64,000 bases of DNA from Clitoria ternatea (taxonomy: Eukaryota; Streptophyta; Magnoliopsida; Fabales; Fabaceae), in contig CM075671.1 of assembly GCA_037962975.1 (NCBI GenBank), forward strand, positions 15,423,001 to 15,487,000. Direction: 5' to 3'. The notes under the pieces were generated by a model that worked only from the letters and a program-made list of their open reading frames with translations, did not search any database and was not told the DNA's origin. Numbering within the stretch: the stretch's first letter is position 1; each line of letters starts with the position of its first letter. The translations under genes and the position numbers were made by a program. Shown one piece after another: positions 1 through 13,430 of this stretch.

Positions 1-690
1 AAACCTGAAATCATAAAAGAGCATTTTATAATTCTTAAGCTTTCTCTTGACCTAAACTTCTCATTTTCTTTTATTGATGAAAAATAAATACCCCCAACTT
101 GATTCTTTTCACTATTTTTGATTTTTCTTTTTCATACTTTATTTTTCTTTGAAAAGAATCAAGTTGCTTATTTTCACTCCCTATTTTTGTAAGAACTCTC
201 AAAATATTTTTCTTTTATTTCAACTGCTCTTTTAATCAATCAAGTATAGGGAATGGTTAAAATAGATTTAGGTTTTAAGGGTACCAAAGAATTTATTTTA
301 GGCTCAAATTAGCTTTCAAAGGATAAAATAATTTTTACCAAGGTAAGCTGTTTGGCCCAAGGTTTCTTTTCACCAATAAATGTGCCTTGATCATTTTCCT
401 GAATTCTCTGTACAATAACACAAATCAAAGATTAAAGCAAAATCAATTCGAATGAAGTTATGTCGATTAAACCCTCAAGTGTTTAATAAGATCTCTCAAC
501 TCACCGGGTTTTTGAAATTTGCTTGATAGTTAATAAACTTATTGTAATTAAATTTATCAAAATTCCTAAATTAAAAAGAACCAATAATTGATTTTTACAA
601 AAATTGGTTTCATTATGTAAAAACTTTAAGTGTATAAATTAACTTACTTAACAAAAATTTGATTGTTTATTAAAAAAGATATTTTGTATA
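1..690 (-). mobile_element. Athila-type Ty3/gypsy fragment (3' non-coding part), truncated
   Basis: Read on the minus strand, this stretch aligns along its whole length with the 3' non-coding region of the young Athila-type element further right (about 49430-50107), including the hairpin arms (95-110 and 151-166) and the tract of five C at 91-95, which is a polypurine tract on the minus strand. It is clearly diverged from that copy, so it belongs to another, older insertion of the same or a sister family. The rest of the element, including the 3' LTR, would lie to the left of the window. The pol gene expected to the right is missing and copia sequence begins there instead. Confidence 0.8.
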
Positions 691-3600
691 CAATAGCATC
701 ACATGTTCAGAAGATAAGCACGTCATCTACATACAAACAAACAATCACACATTCACCATTTTCTGTTTTTATATAGACACATTTATCAACTTCAATAGAG
801 GAAAAACCATAGCTAGTTAGAACTGCATCAAATTTCTCATGCCATTGTTTAGGTGCTTGTTTTAATCCGTATAAAGATTTGAGAAGTTTGCATACTTTAT
901 GTTCTTGACCAGGGACAACGAAACCTTCAGGTTGAACCATGTAAATTTCTTCTTCTAGCTCACCATTTAAAAAAGAAGTTTTTACATCCATTTGATGAAT
1001 AACTAGATTATGAATGGATGCTAAAACAATTAAGATTCTTATAGAAGAAATTCTTGTTACCGGGGCAAAGGTGTCAAAATAATCTATATTTTCCTTTTGT
1101 GTAAAACCTTTTGCTACTAAACGAGCTTTGTATTTTTCAACTGAACCATCTGGTAAAAGCTTCTTCTTAAAAATCCATTTGCAACCAGTGGGCTTAGTTC
1201 CCGGAGGTAAATCGACTAAAGCCCAAGTGTTAGATTTTCAAATTGAATCTAATTCATTTTTAATTGTTTCTTTCCAAAAATTTGAGTCAGAGGAAGAAAT
1301 TGCTTCAGAAAAGGTCAAAGGATCCCTTCCAACAAGATATGTGTAAAAATCATTTCCAAAGGATGTTTCTTTTCATTGTCTCTTGCCTCTTCTCAAATCA
1401 TTATATGGGTTCTCATTATTGATAAGTGAAGGTGTATTTGAAGTATTATCAAAATTATTTTTCATGGGAAATAAATGCTTAAAAAATTCTGCATTCTTAG
1501 TTTCAATGATAGTATTACAATCAAGCACATCACTTTTAATGACAAGAAACCTATATGCAGCACTATGCTCAACATATCCAATAAACATACAATCCGAGGT
1601 TTTCGATCCTATTTTTATCTTTTTAGGATCTGGTAACATTACCTTAGCCAAACACCCCCACACTTTTAAATATTTAAGATTAGGTTTATGACCTTTCCAT
1701 AGCTCATGGGGAGTTTTCCTAGAATTTTTATAGGGAATTCTATTTTGAAGATGACAGGCTGTTAATAAGGCTTCACCCCATAAGTTATCTGGTGCGGCAG
1801 AACTAATTAATAGTGCATTCATCATTTCTTTCAAGGTCCTAATTTTCCTTTCAGCTACACCATTAGATTGAGGTGAATAGGGTGGAGTTGTTTCATGGAT
1901 TATTCATTCCTTTTCACAAAATTCATTAAACAATAGTACTCGCCACCTCTATCAGATCTAACTCTTTTTATTTTCTTATTTAATTGATTTTCTACCTCGG
2001 CTTTATAAAGTAAGAACATGTTAAATGCCTCATCTTTATGTTTAATTAGATATACTTTAGTGTATCTAGAAAAATCATCTATAAAAGTTACATAATATTT
2101 TTTACCACCTCTAGATATTGTTTGTTTTAAATCTCCTAAGTCGGTGTGGATTAAATCAAGTAATTCTGATTCACGTTGAACGGAAATACACAGTTTTCTC
2201 ATAATTTTTGATTCGATACATATACCACATTTATTTAAACATGCATTTTTAATTCCAGAAATTAGACCATCAACACGCATACAATTTAAATAAGGTACAC
2301 TAACGTGTCCTAATCTAGCATGCCAAATATCATACGAGTCAAGCATATAAGCTGAAGATAAATTATTATTAATAATTTTTGAAATGTTTAAAACAAACAA
2401 CCCTTGATCACAATATCCCTTACCCACAAAAACACCATTTTTTGTCATCACAATTTTGTCCGATTCAAAGGACACTTTAACCCCCACTTTTCCCAATAGA
2501 GCCACAGAAACCAAATTCTCTCTTATACTAGGTACATGCAAAACGTCATTTAGTGCTAGTGTCTTTCCCGATGTGAGCTTCAAAAGAATCTTGCCTTTCC
2601 TGACAACATCTGCTTTGCGGGAATCACCAAGATATACTAATTCTTCTCCATCTCCCACCATTGTGTAGGAGGAAAACATTTCTTAACTTGCACATATGTT
2701 CCTGGTAGCCCCTGAGTCTACTACCCATTTGCTCACATTGGCCACAATCAAGGCTTGAGAAACGACCGCAACAATTATATCATCTCCTTCAACCAAGTTT
2801 GCCTTTGGTTTAGGAGGAACATTGTTTCTCTTCCTGAACCTACACGTAGCAGCATGATGACCTGGTTTTCCACACACATAGTGAAAACCCTTCCTTTTGA
2901 AGGTAGGGGGTTAGATGGCTTAGGAATGTGATCAAAAGATTTTTTGTTTTCATACCTTTTCCTTGAAGAGTTGCTTTGTATCATGTTTGCTCTTGCTGCC
3001 AAAGCTTTTGCTCGGGCTTGCTTCTCTTCCTTTCGATTAGTGTCTTCAATGATGATGTGAGTGATTAAGTCCGCCAGAGAGAGTTGTTTGTGTTTATGTT
3101 TAAGTTGTTGTTGGTAGTCCTTCCAGGAGTAGGGAAGCTTTTCAATGAGGAAGGCTGCCACTAGTTCATCCTGCATAGAAAGGTTCTCTGATTTGAGATC
3201 CTCTAGAAGCCGATGGTATTCATTAATTTATGCTTTTATGTCTTTGTCGTCAGTCATCTCCCAACGGTAGAAGTTACCCATAACGAACTTTTGTTTTCCG
3301 GCATCCTTAGCGGTGTACTTCAGTTTGAGGGAATCCCATATTTCTTTCGCTTCCTTGTAGGCACAATAAACATTGAACAAATCGTTAGTCAAAGTACTAA
3401 GAATGGTGTACCTACATACCTTGTTTGCATTGGTCCATGCATTAATGAGTTCAGGTTGGGTTGGTTTGGGTTTAGAGATAGCCCATGCAACGGCATGCAT
3501 ATCAAGCACGAAGAAAACACGCTCCTGCCAACGGCGGTAGGATTGACCACCAAAAACTTCGATCTTCGAAACGTCTGGGAGGGGCTTGGCCATGGTGACG

Positions 3601-3704
3601 GTAGCATTGGAAACAAGTGGTTGTTTTTGAACCGCGTTTGGGTCGGGTTGGTCATCGACAGGACCCACATTATGAGCAGCGCCAACATTGTTGTTGTCAG
3701 CCAT
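691..3704 (-). pseudogene. Ty1/copia gag-pol remnant, truncated after reverse transcriptase YVDD
   Basis: This is a decayed copia polyprotein read from 3704 downwards. In order it shows a gag start (MADNNN at 3704), a UBN2-type gag (to about 2900), a CCHC knuckle near 2870 reading HYVCGKPGHHAATC (the first Cys is lost), the protease motif VVDSGAT (about 2710), a GAG-pre-integrase and integrase core (2640-1900, with TDLG and SDRGGEY), the integrase C-terminal part (1834-1500), and reverse transcriptase from about 1150 with MDVKTSFLNGEL, LYGLKQAP and YVDDVLIF. Breaks include in-frame stops near 3230 and 2680, a frameshift near 2900, and a frameshift near 1930. After YVDD the homology ends within about 20 bases, so the RNase H and 3' LTR are absent. 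The order gag-PR-IN-RT is diagnostic of Ty1/copia; the lineage was not assigned. Confidence 0.9.
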
Positions 3705-4463
3705 AAGACTAACTCTTAAGATTGTAGAAGATAATAGTAGGCTGAGGCATGTAGTAGCACTGCCCTTAAGAGTTATTCGCAGTATGCGGACTCCCCAGGA
3801 TACAACAGCCCCTTCTGGTGTTAACCAGGTCCAGAACTAGCAAAAGAAAGAAAAGGAAACCCAGCTAAGAAGAAGAGAGGGACGACGAGAAAGAGATGAA
3901 GATATGCCCTTAGGGTTTTTGGTGTAACATTATTTAAAAGCATGTAACCGGTTTAGGGTAAAAAAAATATTTTAAAATGATTAAGATATATTATTAAAAT
4001 ATAAAAAATCAGAAACGGTTTTATAATTAAGTTTAAATTTTGAAAAGGAATCTTATCTGTAAGCCTTAGTGGATGGTTAATTACAGATAATGGAATCATG
4101 TCACAACAAATCCGGAAAGATAATGTTTGACCCGGTAAATTAGGAGATAAGGTCATTTAATTTTCAAGCTATCAAAAATAGCTGTTTCCGGATAAGGTTT
4201 TGAAATTCAAATTAATTTTAACAAAACCAAAAATAAAAAGGTTTTCACATCCGCATATTCGTGCGCGCAGGGGGGCAAATCGGAAGATTTGCACTAGATT
4301 TGGCATTTTTGGGCTAATCTCGTATGCGCGCGAGCCCATAACCTTTCTTACTTGTTCATTAGCCCAAACACACTAGTTTCAATATATACACTAGCATCAC
4401 TCACATGTCAAGCAATGTGGGACTTCTTTTGAAATACCCACTTCACACAACAATCTTTCATCA
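3705..4463 (-). repeat. Probable leader and 5' LTR of the copia remnant
   Basis: The region upstream of the copia gag start has no ORF of note and has the position expected for leader plus 5' LTR. A possible LTR runs from TGATGAAAGATTG (minus strand, near 4463) to about 3824. The partner LTR is missing and no clear primer-binding site was found, so the limits cannot be tested within the window. Confidence 0.35.
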
Positions 4464-4555
4464 ACACCCAGGAGATACATAAAGGTTATCATCAAGCTAT
4501 ACGAGTATATTTTTTGATGAGATTTCAACACTTGCATTGTATTATGTATTAACAC

Positions 4556-4558
<3 letters not shown>

Positions 4559-4621
<63 letters not shown>

Positions 4622-4622
4622 A
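4559..4622. repeat. Compound microsatellite (AT)n-(GA)n
   Basis: About 15 AT units are followed by a short interruption and about 14 GA units. It is a simple sequence repeat in spacer DNA and potentially polymorphic. Confidence 0.95.
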
Positions 4623-7600
4623 AGTATACTATTCTCGCATAAGTATACTTTTCAATGTGAGACTTCAATGTCAAAGAATAAACAAATAATATAAAGAAAT
4701 GGAAATAAGAATAAGAGGTTGCCTATAATTTTATCTATCTCTTAGAAAGAATTTTTTGTTTGTGCCCATAAGTAATCTACTCGATGCGAGACTTTGATCA
4801 TATAATTTTACATTGAATGTGATGACGTATCATTAAAACTAACTTGGACTCATTAGTAGAATCGGTTACGCAATCGCATGACTCGGTCCCTTTTTATTGA
4901 ACTAACAAGTTAAGTGGGTCTCAGTTAAAATTTTTAAACTAATTTTAACTATAAAAAGGTGATATATGGGTTTGTTTGTTTTATAGTTTAAATAACTTAT
5001 ATATAAGCATAATGTGCAAACTCTTATATAAAGTCTTTTATATATAACCAGGAGTAATATATTTTATGTAGGAATTTTAAAAAAAAACTAATTTCTCACT
5101 CTTATAAAGAGTATTTCATTTATGCTCATAAGTAAACTCCAATACCATTTATATCAATCAAAGAATGCACATATATTTCAATTCAAAAGGTTATTAAGAC
5201 AATATGATAATCTCATTTGTCTTGGTGTTGAGAAAGTACGGGTTCAATTTTCATAAGCATTATTTTTTACAATTACTTAAAAAATGATATAAGATGAGTT
5301 TATAAAATTAGAAACAAAACTTTTCTTAAATGAGATGAAACTATATGTATTATAGATAGATATATAATTTTTTTTAATTCCCACTAAGCATATTATACTT
5401 TTCAATAAAAAATTTATTTGAAGGCAAATCAATATATTTAGTGAGTTACAATATCCTCAATGCCCGTATGAAACTACTCCACAGGATTCAAAACCTCTCT
5501 TGATATAAAATAATTCACATTGACTTGAGAAAACACTAAATCTCTGAAAGAAACACGCACTTATTTTAAGATAGAACAACTGAGAAATACCTTCTTGAAG
5601 GAAATGGCATTGAGAAGATTTTGAAGCAGAAAAACTTACAAAACCATGAAGACTTATTATCTTGATCAATTCATGAAATGCAATGAGCCTTTGATATGCT
5701 TGAACTCTTAAACAAGAATCACTCTAAAAACCTTACGAAGCTCAAAATAGAGATGAAAGTTCTTCTTCTTTTCTCCAATCATGCTAAGAGTGGTAACTGA
5801 TTAGCTAAAAGTAATCCATTAAAAAGAAATAGTATAAAGTACAAAGAGAAAAATTATATATAAAAAAGAAAAATAAGTAAAATGTTATATTAATTAAATT
5901 TTATAATCTGTGTACAAAAATCTTAAAAGGAAGATAAAAAAGGAGGAGATGTTTCATGCACTTTAACACCCTTGTTACAATTGCGTGTCTCAGCAGGGAT
6001 ACCTTTTCTTCCAGTATTTAATCACCCATTAAAACATTTTTCCATTTCTTTATATAAGATTATATTATACCATTCTACACCAATCAAGTAATTTAGTTAT
6101 TTAGATAAATAGAATAAATGTGTTAAGTATTACTGTAATATTTTTAAATATATCCTTTTATATCAGTGAAGAGAGAGAAATGTGATTTTTTTAAAATTTC
6201 ATTGGACCAAAAAACAAAAAAAATGTAATAAATAAAAAATATGTTGAAAAAAAAATACACATGGAAAAGGAAACTACAAAATAATAGTCTTCTATTTTTT
6301 TAAAATATCTTCTAATTAATATAATAAAAAAATTACTTATTTATAGTCTCAAAGTCTCCGCCACGATAAATAATAGGCAAGAAACCAACCAGCGAAGATC
6401 AGTATGAAAGAATAGGGATAGTGGTTATTGAATTGGTGAAAATACTGGTTTAAATAAATTATGATTAAATTGAGATTGAATCGTAGTTGAATTGATAGTA
6501 TTAAAAAATTGAACCGGACCAGTTATCTAATCAGTTCATAATTCAACCGATCAGACCAGTCCAATTTTGATATCAAGAGTGAAAACCACTTAGATTATTT
6601 TTAAGAAATAGTGAGGAATAAAAAAATATTTGTTTTTCATGCCAAACCAATTTGGGTATTTGTTAAAGAAGCAAAAATAAAAATGTCCCAGTTAAAATTA
6701 AACATCACTAAAACTTACTCACACACTATATTTTCCTAAATAATTTTTATATAATTTTTAATTCATTTTTTATTTCTACTTTTTTAAAAAACATTCTTAA
6801 ATTACTTATTAATAGGACCCATTAATTAAGCCAAGTTAATCACTTGACTTACTTGAAAAAATAAATAAATTAAACCAAGTCAATGAACGTAGATCGTATG
6901 TGCAATTTTGCCTTGAGGATGAAGTTACGAAATAATGGAATATAATATTTACTGATTTGTTATTTGTATGAGTTAAGGGGGGAAAAAATACGAATAACAA
7001 AACTAGCTAGCGTCTGATCCACTCGATCTAAAAGAAACACGTTTTTTTTATATTCATTTCATAATATAATAATATAGTATACAATTATTGACCAAATTAT
7101 AAATATCAATAATAAGTAGAACAATAAGAAGTACTAATTCTTTTTGTAAAAAAAACTATAAATTTAAATTTTTTAAATATACCTCAATATTAATGATTGA
7201 AATATTGACTTTTAGAAATAATTTTATGTTTGAAAAGAAAAAAACTTATATTTAAAAATTTTACTGATTAAAATAATATCTTATAAACAATAAGTGTCCA
7301 TTTGATAAAGTATTTCAGTTAGTTGAAATTAGTAACTCAAATTTCATAAGATGCAAGTTAATGTTCTTTAGGTGAGTAGCTGAAATGTTACTTTTTAACT
7401 AGTTGGTAGTATTTTTTAAAAGACTATTTCAACTATTAATTACTTTTTTATTTTATTGTTTCTACATATCCTTAATAATTTATATTACTACCTTTTATTT
7501 TATTTTGGAATACTTATTAATATTTATCATATTTATTATTATTATAAATATTATTTATCAAAATTTTATGGATTTGTAATACTGACTTTATGTGAAATAC

Positions 7601-7808
7601 TTATATGATCATATTTGAACCAAGTGTATTTTATTTATATGTTTTATGAATTTTTTTATAAAATATTTTAAATATTATTTTATTAATTTTAATATTAATT
7701 AAAATATTTTAAAAAAGTTATAAATTATATATATATATTATCTAAATAATTAAAAAGGAAACTAAATTAACCGACACTAATATAACTTAATGGGGGTCTA
7801 CGGCCTAG
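4623..7808. other. AT-rich intergenic spacer
   Basis: No coding region was recognised. The longest reading frame (minus strand, 5669-5457) has no recognisable family features. A GGTT/AACC-rich stretch at about 6415-6590 has a second copy near 59.8 kb and is listed separately. Confidence 0.6.
6415..6590. repeat. Dispersed repeat, copy 1
   Basis: Shares an ordered set of blocks (TAAATAAATTATGAT, GTAGTTGAATT, ATTAAAAAATTGA, then AACCGATCAGACC-like) with 59770-59925 in the same orientation. The copies are diverged and no target duplication or terminal repeat was recognised. Probably an old dispersed repeat. Confidence 0.5.
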
Positions 7809-7815
7809 TATAAAA
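7809..7815 (+). promoter_or_regulatory. Probable TATA box of the microsomal GST gene
   Basis: TATAAAA lies 72-78 bases upstream of the ATG at 7887. It would put the transcription start near 7840 and give a 5' UTR of about 45 bases, which is a plausible plant core promoter. Confidence 0.6.
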
Positions 7816-7886
7816 ACTTGAACTTTCTTGAAACCATTAGCGCATTACACATCTGATTCATTCCAGAACAACCCCATCAGCGAAAA

Positions 7887-8904
7887 ATGAGCACAGTGAT
7901 TGAATTACTGCCAAAGGATTATGGCTTTGTGGCTATCGTTCTCGTTCTCTACTGCTTCCTCAATTTCTACATGGCTGGTCAAGTGGGCAGAGCTCGCAAG
8001 AAGTAACTACTTTTGTCTTTTTTCTCTTTTAGTTTATACATGTATTTATGAAATTGATGATTTTGTTTACAAAGTGTTTGTTAAAATTCTCCACAGGTAC
8101 AAAGTCTTCTATCCCACCCTTTATGCTTCTGAATCCGAAAACAAAGATGCCAAGCTCTTCAATTGCGTTCAGGTTTGCCTTCTTAATTTGTATCGATCCT
8201 TAGTTGTTTTTTTTTTTTTTTTTTTGTTTCTCGTGTATATCGGTTGATACTTGATAAATTCAATTTGACTTTTGTTTGCTTATTGGGTGGTGAGTGTAGA
8301 GAGGGCACCAAAACTCTCTGGAAATGATGCCCATCTTCTTCATGCTTATGATATTGGGAGGGCTGAAGCACCCCACCATTTCTGCTGCACTTGGAGTACT
8401 GTACACAGTTGCTAGATATTTCTACTTCACAGGCTATGCTACAGGGGAACCCCAGAACCGTCTCAAGATCGGGTTTGTGCTATTTATTTTGTTTTTGTCT
8501 CTTGAAGATGATAACATGATTGAGAAAAATGATTTTTTTCCCATGAAAGAAATAGATCAAATGAATGATCAAGGGAGTACTAACTGACCATGATTTTTTA
8601 ATTTTCTAAAACCATTAAGAAAAATGTTTGTTGACAACCAAAATAGTTGTTCTCTCTGGTTCTGAGATAATGAGATGTATTTTTAAGAGATACATAGTAT
8701 GCACAAAGGATGAGAAGTATGTGATGGATAGAAATAATTGTATTGGGTGTTACATTAAATATTAGGTTTTGGATTTTTAATAAATGAGAATGAATCATTG
8801 TTGTGTATGCTTGCAGGAAATTTTCTTTTCTGGCGCTACTGGGTCTGATGGTGTGCACACTTTCATTTGGATGGACTGTTCTCAGTCAATCTGTTACTGC
8901 TTGA
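7887..8904 (+). CDS. MGST3: Microsomal glutathione S-transferase 3-like (MAPEG family), 4 exons
   Basis: Exons 7887-8002, 8097-8172, 8300-8472 and 8817-8904 join in phase through GT/AG introns to give 150 residues, the usual length for plant MGST3-like proteins. The protein starts MSTVIELLPKDYGFVAIVLV. It contains the family stretch YKVFYPTLYA after a basic RARKK loop, then FNCVQRGHQNSLE and EMMPIFF (about residues 60-78), and a late RYFYFTGYATGEPQ segment. Four hydrophobic segments (about 15-35, 73-92, 95-115 and 125-145) fit an integral ER or outer-envelope protein. MAPEG enzymes of this group carry out glutathione conjugation and lipid hydroperoxide reduction; activity here is inferred from family. 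All exons are intact. The start is the first ATG after a TATA box and matches the family N-terminus. Confidence 0.93.
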
Positions 8905-9808
8905 TTTAGCGCGCCTGTTTGGTATACCGTTCTGTTGCAAAAATTTATCTATTTTGGATGAACGGAATTCTGAATGTGATACAAACAGAGTATTAGGAGC
9001 TACTTTAACTTTTCTCTTGTCCTACCTTTTTTTTTTTTTGGGTAAACTCTTGTCCTACCCTTTTGACAATAAGGGGTTTGGTGAATTATTAAATCATATA
9101 GGCCAAAGGAGTAAGGATGAATAGTGTAGAGTCATTTCAATTGGATGTTGTGTTTGATTTTCTAGATGGCCTTTATGTCATAAAATGTTTGGTTGTTTCA
9201 TCATGTTCTGGATATGGATGGCTGTAATTTGTGATCTTGATTACTCTTCAATTTGATAGCTAGTTCTATTATTGCTCTGCCTCTGGTTTTGAAAAGTTGA
9301 ACAAAAACTAAATCAAAATGGTCAGAATTTGATTAATCCATAATCCCACGAATCCAAAATCTGCCTAACGTAAGGGGTAGTTTGGATGGGAATGGGCGTC
9401 AATATTGGTATATTATGTGGGCGATTTATGATTTTGGTGTTATTCTCCAATTAGAATTAGAGTGTCATATTCATAATTCGTGGAATACAGGTCAACATGA
9501 GTGAACAGTGGAGTTTACCCAATTTTGATTGTGGAACAAGACCAAAACTGCTTAAAGAACCGCAAGTATTTTTTTCTTATATCTTGCCTTGGGCTTTAGG
9601 TCAGTTCAAAAACATGCTGCTGAAGTTACTTAGTTTCAGTGCACTGTTAAGTTTGAGCAAGGATGAGCGTTTTCTTATTTTGGAGAATCACTACAAAGCT
9701 AAAGTCAACCATATGAGCATGTATTGACTAAATACACCTTGCATAATTATGCCATCATCCTCTAGCACACAACATACACATCACAAGCTAGCACAAGGTT
9801 TTGGTGAT
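8905..9808. other. Convergent intergenic region and 3' UTRs
   Basis: Lies between the stop codons of two tail-to-tail genes and must hold both 3' UTRs and polyadenylation sites. A frame at 9497-9727 (76 codons) has no recognisable family and no visible splice context, so it is not called a gene. Confidence 0.6.
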
Positions 9809-12800
9809 TCAGGCGTGGACAGCAGCAATATTGTCAATGCCCTTTTTTGGGTTGCTAACTGGTGCATCATACCTACTGAATAGTTTGTAGGAGGAAATGA
9901 GGGAAAGCATGACATAGCAAACAACAGCAACAAAAGTGACAGCTGTTGATGCAGTGACCTTGTGACAAAATGGACCAAAAGACCCACAAGCTGAGCTCCA
10001 TGTAGCTTCCATGTTTCCCTTCTCCGCCAGATACAGTACTGATGCTGACACAGCTCCAGCAGCCAAGATTATGTACGTTAGCACCTAGGAACACAATTGG
10101 AAGCATGATACTTCATCATATAATATATGGTCAACATTGTCTTAACCCTTTCTTCTTTAACATAATTTAAGGTTGCTCTACTTGTTACCCTATCCAAGAC
10201 TTAGATAATTCATATTTTACCAATTAAAAATCTAAATTCTACCGTAATTATAATATAATTTGAATGTTACACATGCATACGACACACTAATAATAGAATA
10301 ACGTGTCATAGTAGGCAGGGCATCTTATGGTTATATCTTCATTTCCAATCTGAACGTGTGCATTTGTTTTCAGAATTTATCTTGAACCTAACTATATCTT
10401 GAGATTAGAGTTAAACTTCATATTTGACTTACGGTTTCAAAGAAAGCAATGGATGAGAAAGAAAGGTTAAAAGAGATTTCCATGTTTAATTTAGTTACAG
10501 ATTAGAAGAGGATGAGAGTTCGGGGTGGAAATAGATTATATTGAGTTAGGATTTACAGGCTTCAACAAGTGTTTTTTAATATTAGAAGTTTGAATCTGAC
10601 CTGTTACAGTCTGTTTTAAAGTAAATTTAAAATAACATAAATAAACACAATCTTATACATAAAAGACCATAAGTTTATATTTTTAACAAATAAATAAATA
10701 TATAATATATTATATATTTACAGAAAAAATAATTATAATGATGTTTTATTATACCATATATATTTATTTAAATAGACTAGTATATTATAAGACTTTTTAA
10801 ATGGTGGAAGCCCAACCCATTTAACCAAATAGATTTTTAAAGAATTTAGGTGTGATTCATTTGACAAATTAATCTGACAGGAGAATCTCTTGTATACAGA
10901 TCCAAAAATAAATTTTGTATTTTATATGTCAACATTTCATATTTAATCATACTACGGTTAATTAATTGCAGTAACCGCAAGATTCAGCTGCGGTGTTAAG
11001 ATGCGAGTAATTCATTTAAAATAATTTCATGCAAGTAAATTTTTTATTTATCAATTATAAAATCTCACGACAAAATAGTGCATACAGTAGCACAATTAGA
11101 TTCTCAGTACGTTTGGCAACTCAATTTTAATGGAGTTTTCTCCGTTAAGTGGGGGAGCTTTTTATCCTATGAATTAATAGAGTTTTGATTGTTTCAAACA
11201 ATGTGAATAATTGATATCCACTTTTAAATTTCTTAATTCGCAAACGCTGCGTATAACAACGTCCATGTTCGCTTAGTATCAGACCGATACTAACTAGTGA
11301 AATCAGTGATGATTACAATAAGATAGTATGTTGGAATTTGTTGATAATAAAAGAGATTTTAATAAAAATAAGGATCAAATAAAAAAATATAATTTTTGAG
11401 CGACCAAACTCTTAAGTAAAAAGATTTACGAACATTTAATTGAACTATTCCGTAAGAAAAATTTTACCTGCCGTATTATTACCATGCGAGTAATTATTTG
11501 TTCATTAATTATAAAACTAATGAAAAAAAATCTTGTATAAACGGCCGGTTGCATAATGAAAACAAGTTTCTTTTTTTTTAAAAAAAAAGAAGAAGAAGAA
11601 GCTTTTCGATAATAATAAAGCTGTGTGTTGAATTAATTTAAGTTTTTAACAAAAAAAATAATTTAGTTAAAGAAAAGAAGATATAGATTATATAACATGA
11701 TTAGAGAATACACATAATCAAACAGAAGAAATTATACAACATGAAATGATGGGTTTTATTTTATTTTATTTTATTTTACTATTTTGTTTAACAGTATATT
11801 TCAGTCAGCAACTAAAGAGTAATTATTTTAAGACGTAGAAATTACCAAGTTGTTGCGTCTTCTAACATTTCTCACTGTTTATATAAACTATGTTATAATC
11901 ACAAATGAAATTGAATTGTATCAACTAACCCAAACAAAATTCATTGGTACAATTTTTTAGTTGATACAAAGCAATAAATAATCATCAGATATGGTAAAGA
12001 ATAAATGAATAACAGCAAATAATTGAATGGTCATAAAAAAAGTTTGGTAAAATATCTAAATAGGTTGTGTGTTGATGGTGCAAATTAAGAAGAAGAATAA
12101 AAGTAAGATTAACCTGATCAAGCAAAAAGAAAGTCCAAGCTCTAGGCATGGTGGAAGGGCGAGGCAGAGCAACAAAAACCGCTGAAAATAACGAATATCC
12201 TGCACATATGCCATTCGCATGCACCAAATACCTGCAATACACAACAATTTTCTACTTTTATTTCACGACTTTATAATTTATTTTACTAATTTAAAAGTTT
12301 GTTAAATAAAATAGTATTTGATAACAATATTTCAGTAGTTTATAACTTTTTTAAAAGTCTATTAAGGGTGACTTTTAAACTTATAAACTCTGAATTTATT
12401 TTATTTTATTTACATTTTTATTTTTATTGATATATATTTTTTTAAAAATTATATATATATATATATAACCATTTTAAATTTAACAATTACTTTTATCAAA
12501 CCTATTTTAACTTAATCAGCTTAATTACCAACTTTAAACTAATAATCAATAATCAAGTCACAGGTTATATATTGCTAATCAAAACATTTTTGAAAAACGA
12601 GTTAAAGATTAAAAACAAAGTTTTATAAAATTATGTTGAAACTTAATATTTTAAAAACCAATAAGAATATTTATAATATTTTTTCTCTTTTAACCTTTGA
12701 TATAATTAAAATTCAAAATTTCGAAATTTCTAACTTTTAAGTTTATTATAATGGCAATTTAGACCTAAAAGAAAATAAACTGGGTTTGTCCAGCACATAG

Positions 12801-13387
12801 AAAACTAGTTTTGTGAAAACAGTGGTTTTAGCCCATAGCAAACTTGTTTTAGGAAAACAGTGATGTAACTTAAGCGTCCTTGTTTTTATCAAAACTTACC
12901 AATTTAACCATTAATTTACTCATCTTAGAAAAAAAAAAACCATTTACTCGTTCAGAAAAGTAAGACTCCATTCAACCGTTGCAAAGGTAAACTTAAAGTG
13001 CACTTTCCAGCTAGGTTTATTTATAAGGTTGACAGAAGCAATTATTTTAAGAATAAAAACAAAGAAAGCAGAAACCAAAATCCTTTCTTTCAATAACTGA
13101 GATTAAAACTGAAAAGAAGAAAGAAAAGAATTGCAATGGTATATTGTTGAGAGATACCTGAAAGCACCAAAGTGGCTGTAGGTAATGTAACCATAGTCAT
13201 TTTGCAGAGAGTTTTTAAGCATGATGATAAGTGCAGTTACAGAAAGAGGTATGGGAAGCAAACGAAGGAAGGTTTCGACAAGGCGTAGAACGCTCTCATC
13301 GCCTTGTAATTCGTGATGATCACCTGCTATGAGGTGCTTGGAAGATCTAGAAGTTTCAAAGGCAGCACCACTAGTTTCCTTCTCCAT
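9809..13387 (-). CDS. CASP-like membrane protein (subfamily 2 type), 3 exons
   Basis: Exons 13387-13158, 12231-12114 and 10084-9809 (minus strand) join in phase through GT/AG introns of 926 and 2029 bases, giving 207 residues. The protein has a soluble N-terminus (MEKETSGAAFETSRSS), four hydrophobic segments (about 45-62, 77-100, 117-138 and 165-190) and a short cytosolic tail. Family landmarks are FRYLVHANGICAGYS, MPRAWTFFLLDQ (with the Asp conserved before TM3), AAGAVSASVLYLA and SLISSYKLFSRYDAP. CASP and CASP-like (DUF588) proteins are plasma-membrane tetraspan scaffolds; Casparian strip CASPs organise lignin deposition, while roles of CASP-like members are mostly unknown. The subfamily assignment is from recalled similarity. 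The gene is intact and convergent with the GST gene. Confidence 0.92.
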
Positions 13388-13419
13388 GTTTTTTTGGTAT
13401 GTAATGGTAAATTGTAGTG

Positions 13420-13426
13420 TTATATA
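13420..13426 (-). promoter_or_regulatory. Possible TATA box of the CASP-like gene
   Basis: TATATAA on the minus strand, 33 bases upstream of the ATG. If used, the 5' UTR would be very short, so an upstream element may be the real promoter. Confidence 0.35.
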
Positions 13427-13430
13427 TAAA

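Noticed and set aside
7280..7800. Possible MITE just upstream of the GST gene (GTGTCCATTTGATAAAG)
   Set aside because: The opening words fit common MITE ends, but no matching inverted end or target duplication could be found.
9497..9727. 76-codon frame between the two host genes
   Set aside because: No recognisable domain, no splice or promoter context, and lies in the expected 3' UTR zone.
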